Assembly (NCBI GenBank): GCA_040386235.1
Contig: JAZKGA010000001.1
Location: 62,001-126,000, forward strand
Direction of reading: 5' to 3'
Length of the DNA stretch: 64,000 bases
From: JAZKGA01 sp040386235
GTDB lineage: Bacteria > Pseudomonadota > Alphaproteobacteria > Micavibrionales > Micavibrionaceae
Below are positions 51,325-59,075 of the stretch, piece after piece. The notes below the pieces were generated by a model. The model saw only the letters and a list, made by a program, of their open reading frames with translations, was not told the origin of the DNA and did not search any database. How positions within the stretch are numbered: the stretch's first letter is position 1; the number at the start of each line of letters is the position of its first letter. Made by a program: the position numbers and the translations under genes.

Positions 51325-54116
51325 GCAGTCTGACGAAACTGACTCATCGCTAATGTTTCTATCTCTTTTGTGACATCCATATGTTCCGGCAATAATTTAT
51401 ATTCATTTGCAAGTTTGAGGCTCAAAAGCAATACTCCATTTTCTTGGTATCGTGTACTTAGTGATATAGCCTGAGAAATAGATTTCTTTGCTTCGATCTC
51501 ATCACCTAAAAACAATAACGACTTGGTCATGTAATAGTAATAAAGTGATACGCGGCTCATTTGATTACGCTGCATACAACTTTGTATGCCATTTCTAATC
51601 ACTCTTATAGATGCTCCCCTTTTTTCTAAAGACATTAGATAACCAGAAAGCACACTTGCGTAACCAAATAATATATCAATTTCTTTCTCATTAACAATAG
51701 ACACTGCATCTTGAATAAGTGGCTTAGCTTGATCAAGTTTATTGCATATAATGTATGCCTCAGCTGTGTAACACATAGCGAATAGTTGAGACACCTTATT
51801 CTTTTGCACAGAACACAGACCAGTTGCCTTATGACATCGCGTTAACGCAGACTCTGTCATCCCTAAGCATGCATCGTTTCTAGCCTGTATTGCCTCTATC
51901 GCGGCGATATAAGGAAACGTTAATTGTGTTACTTCAATGTAGTCTTCTTTAAGTGATATCTCATCTCTTAGCTTATTTAAAACATCTGTAGACTTACCGT
52001 ATTCACCAATGTCTGAGTAAATACCTGCCAATCGTATTGACGCTGTAATAGATAATTCTGTACCCGGTTTAATAACTTGCTTTGCTTGCATAATATCTTG
52101 AATAGCAGACTGATAATCCCCCGCCATCCACTTACATAACCATGAGGCCCCTTCTATTTCTGCCACATTCTGCTCTGGCAGCCTCTCTTTTGTAGGCCGT
52201 GAAAGCTCACGCAATGTTTTTTGCAACAGCGAGGCATCCCCCTTCAGCAACTGAGCCCGCAAGCGCCTGACGCTTAAATGAGATAACTTTAATGCATCTG
52301 GTGCCGCGATGAGCTCACATCGTGAAATTGCCGTCAATGCCAGTGCCGAGTCATAGTTATCGATTGCCATATCATAAACAGCAAGATTGGCCTCATATGC
52401 TGCTTGATAGTCTCCAGATTCATATGCGTGCAACGCGATAGAACAAATGTTTGAAGGCTCATATGCCATGTAATAACGCAAGGCTTTCTGATGAAAACTT
52501 ATTTTATCACTGTGTAGAACAGCACTATATATCGCTATACGTTTCAACTCATGCGTAAATATATATACAAGCCCAAGCCCAGACCTATATAGAAATCCTT
52601 TTCTTACCAGTGACTTAGCAACATGTTGCAGGCTGGCAGCTTCTAAAGAAAATATCTGACATACTTGTTTTAAAGAAAACTCAAAACCTAAAATACTTGC
52701 AAATCGCAAAAGCTGCTGTTCAGCATGCGGCAAGGCATTGACGCGCGCCAATATAATATCTTGGATTGTATTTGGTACGGAAATTGATTGAAAGTGATCT
52801 GAGTTTATATACTTTATTGTTTCCGCAGTGTAAAATGGATTACCATTACATTTATCAATTGCTGTTCGTGTTTCTAGACTATCTCTTTCGCTAGGAACCA
52901 ACGTATGATATAGTAAGTGAACTTCATGCCTATTAAAAGGTATTAAACTTATTACATTAATACAACCTAGATCATTTATACACTCAATAGACCTTGAGGT
53001 GAAAATGAATAAAATACGATTTCCTTGTAACGCATGCATAATATCAATTATATACTCCAAAACACTTTTTTGAGCCCAGTGTATATCTTCTATTATAAAA
53101 GCACATATACGATCTTTTGATATAGAACCTATTATATCTATTAGTACCTCTACAGACTTAGAAATCTTTACAGAATTATCGAGTAATGCCCATTCTGACG
53201 ATTCCGTTGGTTTATTGAAAATGTAGTTAATAGCATCACAGAAAAGCTTATCCTTTATAAAAAACTTAGACGTTATATAATCTATCGCCTGATTATCTAA
53301 CTGGTATATCCCGTCATTGTGAATAATCTGAGCGACTATACTTGCCAACAAATGCAGAAGAGAAGAATTCTCTGGCGAGAAGCCAGTGCGGATTTTATAC
53401 AGATGCTTCCGCTCTAAGAAATTGTCCAGCAGAGTGGATTTTCCTATTCCAGCCTCACCGATAATGGCGCAAGCGGTCCCTTTAGATCTAACAGCCTCCT
53501 CCATAAAAAACTGCAGCCGAACAAGCTCAAGATCTCTCCCTATAAAATGAACTGCCTGCTCTTGTTCCGTGGGACTGGTGGAAAGCAGGGCTTGATACCT
53601 TTTGCCTTTAGCGGTGAGAAAAGAACCCAGCTGTGTTTCAATTCCTACTAATTTATCAAGGGCAGAATCGGATAGTAAAATACCACTCTTTGTATCATTT
53701 TCATTAACAACCGCAGTATTACACATAACAGACTCATAAAACTTCTCCGATCCCGCAGTCATATAGACACAAAATCCTACATCAATTGCAAAACAAGCAT
53801 TTAGCTCAACTGACATTAGATATTGGTTAATCTGCAGAGCAGCCTCTAATGCCCGATTAGTATGAAAGATAGAACTGTCGCCAGCGAAAAACGATATATG
53901 CATTATATCTGTTGATTGAAATGAAATAGAACCACCATTTGTCGTCGCAATACTGAGAATTGCCGCAGACATTCCGTCATACGTATCTAATAATATATCG
54001 ATATCTATATTCTTCTGGAAATCCTTCAAACATACAGTTAATAAAGTACATAATACCTTATTCCGTATATAACTAGATTTTACGTCTACTAATTCTACTT
54101 TTTCTAATAAATGCAT
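51321..54116 (-). CDS. Large AAA ATPase with degenerate cyclase-like N-terminus and TPR-like C-terminus
   Basis: A 931-residue protein of the type seen in class III cyclase / AAA_16 / TPR regulators. Residues 30-175 follow the cyclase-homology pattern (GGSISFQSTDIMHISFFAGD, AIDVGFCVYMTAGSE, LTAKGKRYQALL) but the metal-binding Asp residues are not visible, so catalysis is unlikely. Walker A is at 220-228 (GEAGIGKST) and Walker B near 336-347 (ICAFIIEDIHW). From about 560 the chain is helical repeats. No DNA-binding domain is seen. It may be a nucleotide-dependent signal integrator for the neighbouring operon. It follows the ThiF-like gene by 13 bases. Confidence 0.8.
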   Translation of the reverse strand: MHLLEKVELVDVKSSYIRNKVLCTLLTVCLKDFQKNIDIDILLDTYDGMSAAILSIATTNGGSISFQSTDIMHISFFAGDSSIFHTNRALEAALQINQYLMSVELNACFAIDVGFCVYMTAGSEKFYESVMCNTAVVNENDTKSGILLSDSALDKLVGIETQLGSFLTAKGKRYQALLSTSPTEQEQAVHFIGRDLELVRLQFFMEEAVRSKGTACAIIGEAGIGKSTLLDNFLERKHLYKIRTGFSPENSSLLHLLASIVAQIIHNDGIYQLDNQAIDYITSKFFIKDKLFCDAINYIFNKPTESSEWALLDNSVKISKSVEVLIDIIGSISKDRICAFIIEDIHWAQKSVLEYIIDIMHALQGNRILFIFTSRSIECINDLGCINVISLIPFNRHEVHLLYHTLVPSERDSLETRTAIDKCNGNPFYTAETIKYINSDHFQSISVPNTIQDIILARVNALPHAEQQLLRFASILGFEFSLKQVCQIFSLEAASLQHVAKSLVRKGFLYRSGLGLVYIFTHELKRIAIYSAVLHSDKISFHQKALRYYMAYEPSNICSIALHAYESGDYQAAYEANLAVYDMAIDNYDSALALTAISRCELIAAPDALKLSHLSVRRLRAQLLKGDASLLQKTLRELSRPTKERLPEQNVAEIEGASWLCKWMAGDYQSAIQDIMQAKQVIKPGTELSITASIRLAGIYSDIGEYGKSTDVLNKLRDEISLKEDYIEVTQLTFPYIAAIEAIQARNDACLGMTESALTRCHKATGLCSVQKNKVSQLFAMCYTAEAYIICNKLDQAKPLIQDAVSIVNEKEIDILFGYASVLSGYLMSLEKRGASIRVIRNGIQSCMQRNQMSRVSLYYYYMTKSLLFLGDEIEAKKSISQAISLSTRYQENGVLLLSLKLANEYKLLPEHMDVTKEIETLAMSQFRQTA

Positions 54117-54129
54117 TTATCATTCTTTC

Positions 54130-54891
54130 TTAACCGACATTACAGATTGGACATACTTCTGACTTTTTAATATGACTAGAGTATGTATGGCCCTCATTTC
54201 CTTCGTACATAAAGAGCATATACTTACTTTCTATTTTGGGATGAGCGAGATAATTAATTGCTTTTACAGCCATTAATGACCCTATAACACCACAAACAGG
54301 ACCAAGAACTGCAGATTCTGTACATGTGGGTGCTATGTCTGTTGAAGGCGCTATCGGATACAAACATCGATAGCACGGCCCCTCTGGCAAATGTCCTGCA
54401 AATAAGGCCACCTGTCCTGATTGATATATGACCGATCCTGACAAGAACGGCACGCCAAATCTCACGGCAGCTTCATTGATGGCATATCTTGACTCGAAAC
54501 TGTCTGTGCAATCTATAATGAGATCTATATTTTCCTCTAGGGTAAATATTGTCTCGCGTGTCAGCCTCATATTGTGAGGGGTTATGCGAACATGGGGGTT
54601 TTGCTGGTGAAGACGGGCCGCAAGAACGTTAACTTTTGGCTGGCCTATGTCGCTACTTACGTACGCTATTTGGCGCTGTAGGTTAGATAGACTAACCTTA
54701 TCATCGTCTGCGATTATGAGATGCCCCACCCCGGCTGCTGCCAAATATATTGCAACAGGACACCCAAGCCCTCCTGCACCAATAATCAGCACTGTTGATG
54801 ACAGTAAACTTTTCTGACCTTCAACACCGAAGCCCGGCAGATCAAGGTGCCTTTCATAACGAGAGTAAAAATCAGGTGTAGTAGTTAACAT
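54130..54891 (-). CDS. MoeB/ThiF-like adenylyltransferase (E1-like)
   Basis: A 253-residue E1-like enzyme that adenylates the C-terminus of a MoaD/ThiS-type carrier. It has the nucleotide loop GAGGLG (38-43), the SNLQRQ arginine finger segment (69-74), IDCTDSFESRYAIN (126-139), a zinc site formed by Cys173/Cys176 (CYRC) and Cys247/Cys250 (CPIC), and Cys190 at the position of the catalytic Cys. There is no rhodanese domain. I use the ATG at 54891, preceded by GAGGAT, and not the upstream GTG at 54906. Its partner should be the island's carrier. An alternative is a ThiF that binds the peptide leader. Confidence 0.9.
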   Translation of the reverse strand: MLTTTPDFYSRYERHLDLPGFGVEGQKSLLSSTVLIIGAGGLGCPVAIYLAAAGVGHLIIADDDKVSLSNLQRQIAYVSSDIGQPKVNVLAARLHQQNPHVRITPHNMRLTRETIFTLEENIDLIIDCTDSFESRYAINEAAVRFGVPFLSGSVIYQSGQVALFAGHLPEGPCYRCLYPIAPSTDIAPTCTESAVLGPVCGVIGSLMAVKAINYLAHPKIESKYMLFMYEGNEGHTYSSHIKKSEVCPICNVG

Positions 54892-55162
54892 GCATATTAT
54901 CCTCACTGCAGCGTTTGAGCGTAGGTCAACCTATGAGTAGACGAATATTAATGCAACAAACATACAGGCGTATCCACTCTGTAATCTACCAGTAATTACT
55001 GCAGCGCATACGAGGTAACAATGTGGTAATACTTACTTATTGTTATAGCATTTAAAGCTCTATCAGATTTGAAGATGTTAGAGAGCTGTAGACTTGATAT
55101 ACTACCCCTTCAAACGTTAGGGGCTGTAAGAAAATGATATTATCAATTAGATTGCTGGTTGG
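54892..55162. other. Non-coding stretch upstream of the ThiF-like gene
   Basis: 271 AT-rich bases that probably hold the promoter of the minus-strand pair. Only very short ORFs occur (for example 20 codons from 55069), none with a convincing ribosome-binding site. I found no clear promoter or operator. It ends at the right attachment repeat. Confidence 0.5.
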
Positions 55163-55210
55163 TTGAAAATCCCTGTGTCGGCGGTTCGACTCCGTCCCTG
55201 GGCACCATTT
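55163..55210 (+). repeat. Right attachment repeat (attR), partial tRNA-Phe copy
   Basis: A 48-base copy of the tRNA-Phe 3' half (anticodon loop to CCA plus TTT), identical to 47829-47876 except one base. It lacks the 5' half and cannot make a functional tRNA. It marks the right end of the island. Confidence 0.88.
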
Positions 55211-55377
55211 CTTTCTTAAGCCGACACATAAATATTACATAGGCGCGCAAACGCGCGCGGGGTCGGCGGTTCGACTCCGTCCCTGGGCACCATTTCTTTC
55301 TTAAGCCGACACATAAATATTACATAGGCGCGCAAACGCGCGCGGGGTCGGCGGTTCGACTCCGTCCCTGGGCACCA
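55177..55377 (+). repeat. 85-bp tandem repeat carrying tRNA-Phe 3' ends
   Basis: Two full 85-base units (55177-55261, 55262-55346) and a 31-base partial third begin with the tRNA-Phe T arm and acceptor strand through CCA. The 54-base spacer between tRNA pieces is identical in both units and contains a GCGCG/CGCGC hairpin; an outer stem GCCGAC/GTCGGC joins the spacer to the next tRNA piece. All three copies share the C variant, unlike the intact tRNA. This looks like repeated or slipped integration at the attachment site. Confidence 0.9.
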
Positions 55378-55462
55378 TTCAAATCAATGACTTAGACTTT
55401 CAAAATGGCTTGAATCGCTTTCTGTAGATTTGATTCACTTTTTTCCGTTGAATACGATTTTG

Positions 55463-55888
55463 TTATTGATTGACGGGCTTATGGGCCGGAGCATTTTGCG
55501 CTGCTTTACGGGCGGCCTGCTCAGCTCTGATAACTTGCATTTCTTTAGCCACTTTACAATTCTTCTGAATGGCAACTTGTTCAAGCGTATCAAATTCTCC
55601 CTTTAATCGGGCAAGTTCTACGCGCTGATCGGAATTATCAATGAAAAATAAAGCAGGCCATAAAAGTATTAATCCGACGCCCATAGCAACAGAGTCGTTA
55701 GAAGCCGTTTTGTCTTGTATCCCTGCAACTTCATTCATTTTTCGGCCAACGCGCGATAATTCAGCTTTAATTTGAGAACACGAGTAATCATCGTATTGCA
55801 GCGGAGAAACGTATGACGGTTTAATTTTATCAGCAGGATCTGCACAAGCTGTTAAGAATAAACAACATATAATCAAAATCTTTTTCAT
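55463..55888 (-). CDS. Small lipoprotein, unknown function
   Basis: A 141-residue lipoprotein with signal peptide and lipobox LTAC (Cys15). The mature part has DDYSCSQIKAELSRVGRKMNE, a hydrophobic segment VAMGVGLILLWPALFFIDN and a coiled region RVELARLKGEFDTLEQVAI ending in KNCKV. Small lipoproteins with this GVGLxLxWPALFF pattern occur in many proteobacteria, but the role is unknown. It lies just outside the tandem repeats in still AT-rich DNA, so it may belong to an older part of the island. Confidence 0.75.
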   Translation of the reverse strand: MKKILIICCLFLTACADPADKIKPSYVSPLQYDDYSCSQIKAELSRVGRKMNEVAGIQDKTASNDSVAMGVGLILLWPALFFIDNSDQRVELARLKGEFDTLEQVAIQKNCKVAKEMQVIRAEQAARKAAQNAPAHKPVNQ

Positions 55889-56091
55889 TTTATAATATCT
55901 CCACTACGCGTTACTTATTCTCAATATTACATCTTAATTTAATTATTATAATAAATAGCACATTTACTACCATATTATATTTTATCTATTTCCTGGTGTA
56001 TTATATCTATCCTTACAGAAAGCCGATCATACAAGTGGATGCTTCAATTTCCTGATTACGGGCATTTTACTGTAAAAGGCATCATTGTCGC

Positions 56092-56784
56092 ATGACATGT
56101 AAATGCTGGCGCACGCGCTGGTTTTTGCGTATGATTCGGGAGAAGCAGGAGCGTGCGCACGTGAACATCTGGGTCGTTATTTGGGCGTTAATCGCCATCA
56201 TCATTCTGGGCAGCAGCGGCTGGTCCTATTGGCTTTTATTCCGCCAGAAAAACACCTGGGCCGCCCTGTCCCGCAAATACAGCATGACCTTCGTGCGCGG
56301 CGGCCTGTCCAGCCCGCCCGAAGCCAAGGGATTAATGCGCAAAGACCTGCTGGTCACGCTTTATACGGAGCAGCAAGCCTTACGCGACGGGCGGTCGCAA
56401 CGCTATCGCAACGTGATATTGATTGAGGCTCCGTTCGGTCTTCCCGGCGGCGGTGCTGTCGCCACCGCGCCGGCCTTGAAGGCCTATATCATGCAGCAGA
56501 AATTGAAGGAAGACTTCACACCCGACGCGCCGCAATGGCCGAAAGAGGCGCTGTTTCGCACGCTGAATGCCGCCTTACTGGCACCGAACATGACACCGGA
56601 TCGTTTAAAAGTCCTGCAAACCCTGTTGAACATGCCGAACGCCGATACAATGGTGATATTTAACGAGCAGACGTTGTTCCTGCGCCTTGAAACCGCCGAC
56701 CCACTGGCCGATTTGAAAAAGCTGGAAAACCTGTTGAACAAGCTGTTCACGGTTGTTGATACATTAAGGCCCGCAGTCGGTTAA
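56092..56784 (+). CDS. Single-pass membrane protein, unknown function
   Basis: One membrane helix near the N-terminus (NIWVVIWALIAIIILGSSGW) anchors a soluble domain of about 170 residues that is mostly helical. No family is recognised. The start is uncertain: the first ATG gives 230 residues; an ATG at 56131 or a GTG at 56161 (VNIWVVIW), about ten bases after AGGAG, would put the helix at the very start, as is usual for such proteins. GC content returns to the level of the chromosome here. Confidence 0.65.
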   Translation: MTCKCWRTRWFLRMIREKQERAHVNIWVVIWALIAIIILGSSGWSYWLLFRQKNTWAALSRKYSMTFVRGGLSSPPEAKGLMRKDLLVTLYTEQQALRDGRSQRYRNVILIEAPFGLPGGGAVATAPALKAYIMQQKLKEDFTPDAPQWPKEALFRTLNAALLAPNMTPDRLKVLQTLLNMPNADTMVIFNEQTLFLRLETADPLADLKKLENLLNKLFTVVDTLRPAVG

Positions 56785-56797
56785 ACCACGGGCCTTT
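56766..56797 (+). terminator. Putative terminator overlapping the end of the membrane protein gene
   Basis: AAGGCCCG and CGGGCCTT form an 8-bp stem with a 15-base loop, followed by TTTAAT. It could serve the plus-strand gene and, in the other direction, the convergent ppi gene. Confidence 0.6.
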
Positions 56798-56818
56798 AAT
56801 CAAAGAATATGTATGTGC

Positions 56819-57382
56819 TTATTTGGCGACTGCGTCAGCCTGGACACGCATCTTGACGATCTTGTCCGGGTTTGCAGGCGGTTCGCCGCGTTTGATCGCG
56901 TCGATATGTTCCATCCCGCTGACCACTTCGCCCCACACCGTGTACTGGTTGTTCAGGAAGCTGCAATCGTCAAAGCAGATATAGAATTGCGAGTTACCTG
57001 AATTCGGGTTTGACGACCGGGCCATGCCAATTACGCCGCGACCGAAATTGTACGGGGTAAATTCCGCAGGCAGGTCAGGCAGATCAGAGCCGCCCATACC
57101 CGTACCGGTCGGGTCGCCGGTTTGGGCCATAAAGCCTTCAATCACGCGGTGAAACACCAGGCCATCGTAAAAGCCACGGCGAGTCAGTGTTTTAATGCGT
57201 TCCACATGCTGTGGCGCCAGGTCGGGGCGCAGCTTAATCGTCACATCGCCGCCTGGCACCGTCATGATGATGGTGTTTTCAGGGTCGGTTTGAACAGGCG
57301 CAGCAGCCGTATCGGCGGCCAGCGCAGGGGCAGAAGCTAAAGTCATCAGTAATCCTCCAATTAATAGTAGTCGTCGCATCAT
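56819..57382 (-). CDS. Periplasmic cyclophilin-type peptidyl-prolyl isomerase
   Basis: A 187-residue cyclophilin that speeds Pro isomerisation of exported proteins. The signal peptide (LLLIGGLLMTLASAPALAA) is followed by TIKLRPDLAPQHVERI, the active-site stretch YDGLVFHRVIEGFMAQTGDPTGTG, RGVIGMARSSNPNSGNSQFYIC and the YTVWGEVVSGMEHID tail. Family identity is sure; the PpiA/PpiB type is not worth distinguishing from sequence alone. Confidence 0.95.
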   Translation of the reverse strand: MMRRLLLIGGLLMTLASAPALAADTAAAPVQTDPENTIIMTVPGGDVTIKLRPDLAPQHVERIKTLTRRGFYDGLVFHRVIEGFMAQTGDPTGTGMGGSDLPDLPAEFTPYNFGRGVIGMARSSNPNSGNSQFYICFDDCSFLNNQYTVWGEVVSGMEHIDAIKRGEPPANPDKIVKMRVQADAVAK

Positions 57383-57458
57383 GCAACCTCCTTATGGTTT
57401 CGTCATGCGTAACATGGCGATCTGCGGATAGAAAGAGGGAAGAAACAATTCTAAGGAA

Positions 57459-57707
57459 TTAAGGCATAACCGGTGCGGTTGTTGCGACCATATCCGCGTC
57501 CTGCGCAGATGTTGGTGCTGATACCTGCATTGATGCCTGAGAGACTGAATGACGTGCCAGTACGGCGGGAAAGTCTGTCTGGCACATGCCGCAAACAGGT
57601 TTTTCACCGGTGCAGGCGCGATAGGCGGATTTATAGGTACAGCACCCTTTATCAATGGCGGCATTTACATCAGATTCGCGAATACCCCGACAATTACAGA
57701 AATACAT
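57459..57707 (-). CDS. bfd: Bacterioferritin-associated ferredoxin-like protein
   Basis: An 82-residue protein whose first 50 residues form a BFD-like [2Fe-2S] domain: MYFCNCRGIRESDV with Cys4 and Cys6, and CGMC with Cys39 and Cys42. Bfd donates electrons to bacterioferritin to release stored iron. The tail is Ala/Thr-rich and low-complexity. The ATG at 57707 gives the proper domain start; the longer frame is unsupported. It is directly downstream of bfr. Confidence 0.9.
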   Translation of the reverse strand: MYFCNCRGIRESDVNAAIDKGCCTYKSAYRACTGEKPVCGMCQTDFPAVLARHSVSQASMQVSAPTSAQDADMVATTAPVMP

Positions 57708-57779
57708 ACCCGCCCCTTTTGCGACTCGATCACCTTGCACTTGATAATCATTCGCAACTGAAGCGGGTCTTGTCAAGCT

Positions 57780-58265
57780 CTATGCATTACCGTCCGCTGG
57801 ATCTGTGTGTAACTGAATGAAGTTTTGAATCCCTTGCAATTCCAAGCTTTCCAGCATGGTTTCCAGATGATCCAAATGGCCTTCTTCGTCTTTCAGAATT
57901 GTTTGAAACAGGTCGCGCGTAATGTAATCACCCGCCTGTTCGCAAGCCTTAATGCCGGCACGATAGTTTTCAATGCCTTTGATCTCCAGCTTCATATCGC
58001 ATTCCAGAACTTCACGGACATTCTCCCCGATCAGCAATTTATCCAGCGTCTGCAAATTTGGCAGTCCTTCCAGGAACAGGATACGTTTGATCAGCAGATC
58101 CGCGTGCTGCATCTCTTCAATCGATTCCTTGTATTCATGCCTGGCCAGTTTGGTCATGCCCCAATCATCCAGCATCCGTGAATGCAGGAAGTACTGGTTG
58201 ATTGCCGTCAATTCACCACGCAGCGCAGCGTTCAAAAATTCCAAAACAACTTTATCGCCTTTCAT
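57780..58265 (-). CDS. bfr: Bacterioferritin
   Basis: A haem-containing ferritin that stores iron. The di-iron ligands Glu18, Glu51 and His54 are visible (ALRGELTAINQYFLHSRML, ESIEEMQHADLLIKRI), and Met52 is the haem-binding methionine. DEEGHLDHLETMLE near the C-terminus supplies the remaining ligands. The ATG at 58265 follows AAGGAGAGAGCC and gives 161 residues. It lies next to bfd, the usual functional partner. Confidence 0.96.
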   Translation of the reverse strand: MKGDKVVLEFLNAALRGELTAINQYFLHSRMLDDWGMTKLARHEYKESIEEMQHADLLIKRILFLEGLPNLQTLDKLLIGENVREVLECDMKLEIKGIENYRAGIKACEQAGDYITRDLFQTILKDEEGHLDHLETMLESLELQGIQNFIQLHTDPADGNA

Positions 58266-58373
58266 GGCTCTCTCCTTCTGTTTGTAAATGATACGCATAA
58301 CATAGGCAGTGGCCAGCCAAAAGGCAAGCCTTTGATTTTACTTTATTTTGTTGCGAATGACTCGCAATCCTAA

Positions 58374-59075
58374 TCAGGCAATCAGGCCCAGATTACGCAT
58401 ACTGCTATGGCCTTTTGCGCTGATAATAACATGGTCATGCACAGTGATTCTTAACGGGCGGGCCGCCTGCATAACTGCATGGGTCAGGTCGATATCAGCC
58501 TGGGACGGGGTTGCGTCACCACTGGGGTGGTTATGGACCATGATCAGGGCGGTCGCGCCCAGTTCCAGGGCCAGTTTCAAAATCTCACGCGGATAGGCCG
58601 GGGTGTGATCGACCGTGCCCCGTCCCTGTACTTCGTCAGCGATCAGCTCGTTTTTCTTGCTTAGGTACAGAATGCGGAAAATCTCCTGTTTTTCATGCGC
58701 CATCGTCGCGTGCAGGTAATCGATTAATTGCCGCCAATTCCCCAGGACCTGGGTTTGCATTGTCTCAAGCCGCATCAGGTGTTCCGCAATACCGCAAACG
58801 GATTTCAGCGCGATAATGGCTGCCTCACTCATCCCAAATGTTTTTAAATCGGTCTGCGGGGCGCGTAAAACACGTGGCAGGCTGCCAAAATGGCGCAGCA
58901 GGTCTTTCGCCAGCGGTTTGACATCCCGCCGCGGGATTGCCTGAAACAACAGCAATTCCAGCCATTCGTAATCAGGCATGCCGTGGCCGTTGGTTTGCAG
59001 GAAGCGCGCCCGCAACCTTGCGCGATGCCCGGCATAATGCGGCAGATCATCCTGATCTTTGTCAGACATTGCCAT
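58374..59075 (-). CDS. radC: RadC-like JAB/MPN-domain protein
   Basis: RadC family, a JAMM-fold protein of uncertain function once linked to DNA repair. HxHPSGDATPSQADIDLT carries the metal-binding His and Asp residues, preceded by an N-terminal helix-hairpin-helix region (YEWLELLLFQAIPRRDVKPLA). I choose the ATG at 59075 or 59069 (MAMSDKDQDDLP) within the end of map; the longer open frame lies inside map and lacks family similarity. Confidence 0.9.
   Translation of the reverse strand: MAMSDKDQDDLPHYAGHRARLRARFLQTNGHGMPDYEWLELLLFQAIPRRDVKPLAKDLLRHFGSLPRVLRAPQTDLKTFGMSEAAIIALKSVCGIAEHLMRLETMQTQVLGNWRQLIDYLHATMAHEKQEIFRILYLSKKNELIADEVQGRGTVDHTPAYPREILKLALELGATALIMVHNHPSGDATPSQADIDLTHAVMQAARPLRITVHDHVIISAKGHSSMRNLGLIA

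Larger units (their letters stand above)
47877..55206. mobile_element. Genomic island at tRNA-Phe with a YcaO-TfuA peptide pathway
   Basis: About 7.3 kb of visibly AT-rich DNA with different codon choice (many ATA, TTA, AGA) lies between the intact tRNA-Phe and a partial direct copy of it. It contains eight candidate genes, all accounted for by the peptide pathway except a small Cys-containing ORF. There is no integrase, transposase or transfer gene, so the element has either lost its integrase or was moved in trans. Confidence 0.8.

Noticed and set aside
55177..55377. CRISPR-like array
   Set aside because: The 85-bp units are exact tandem copies containing tRNA 3' ends, with identical spacers and no cas genes nearby.
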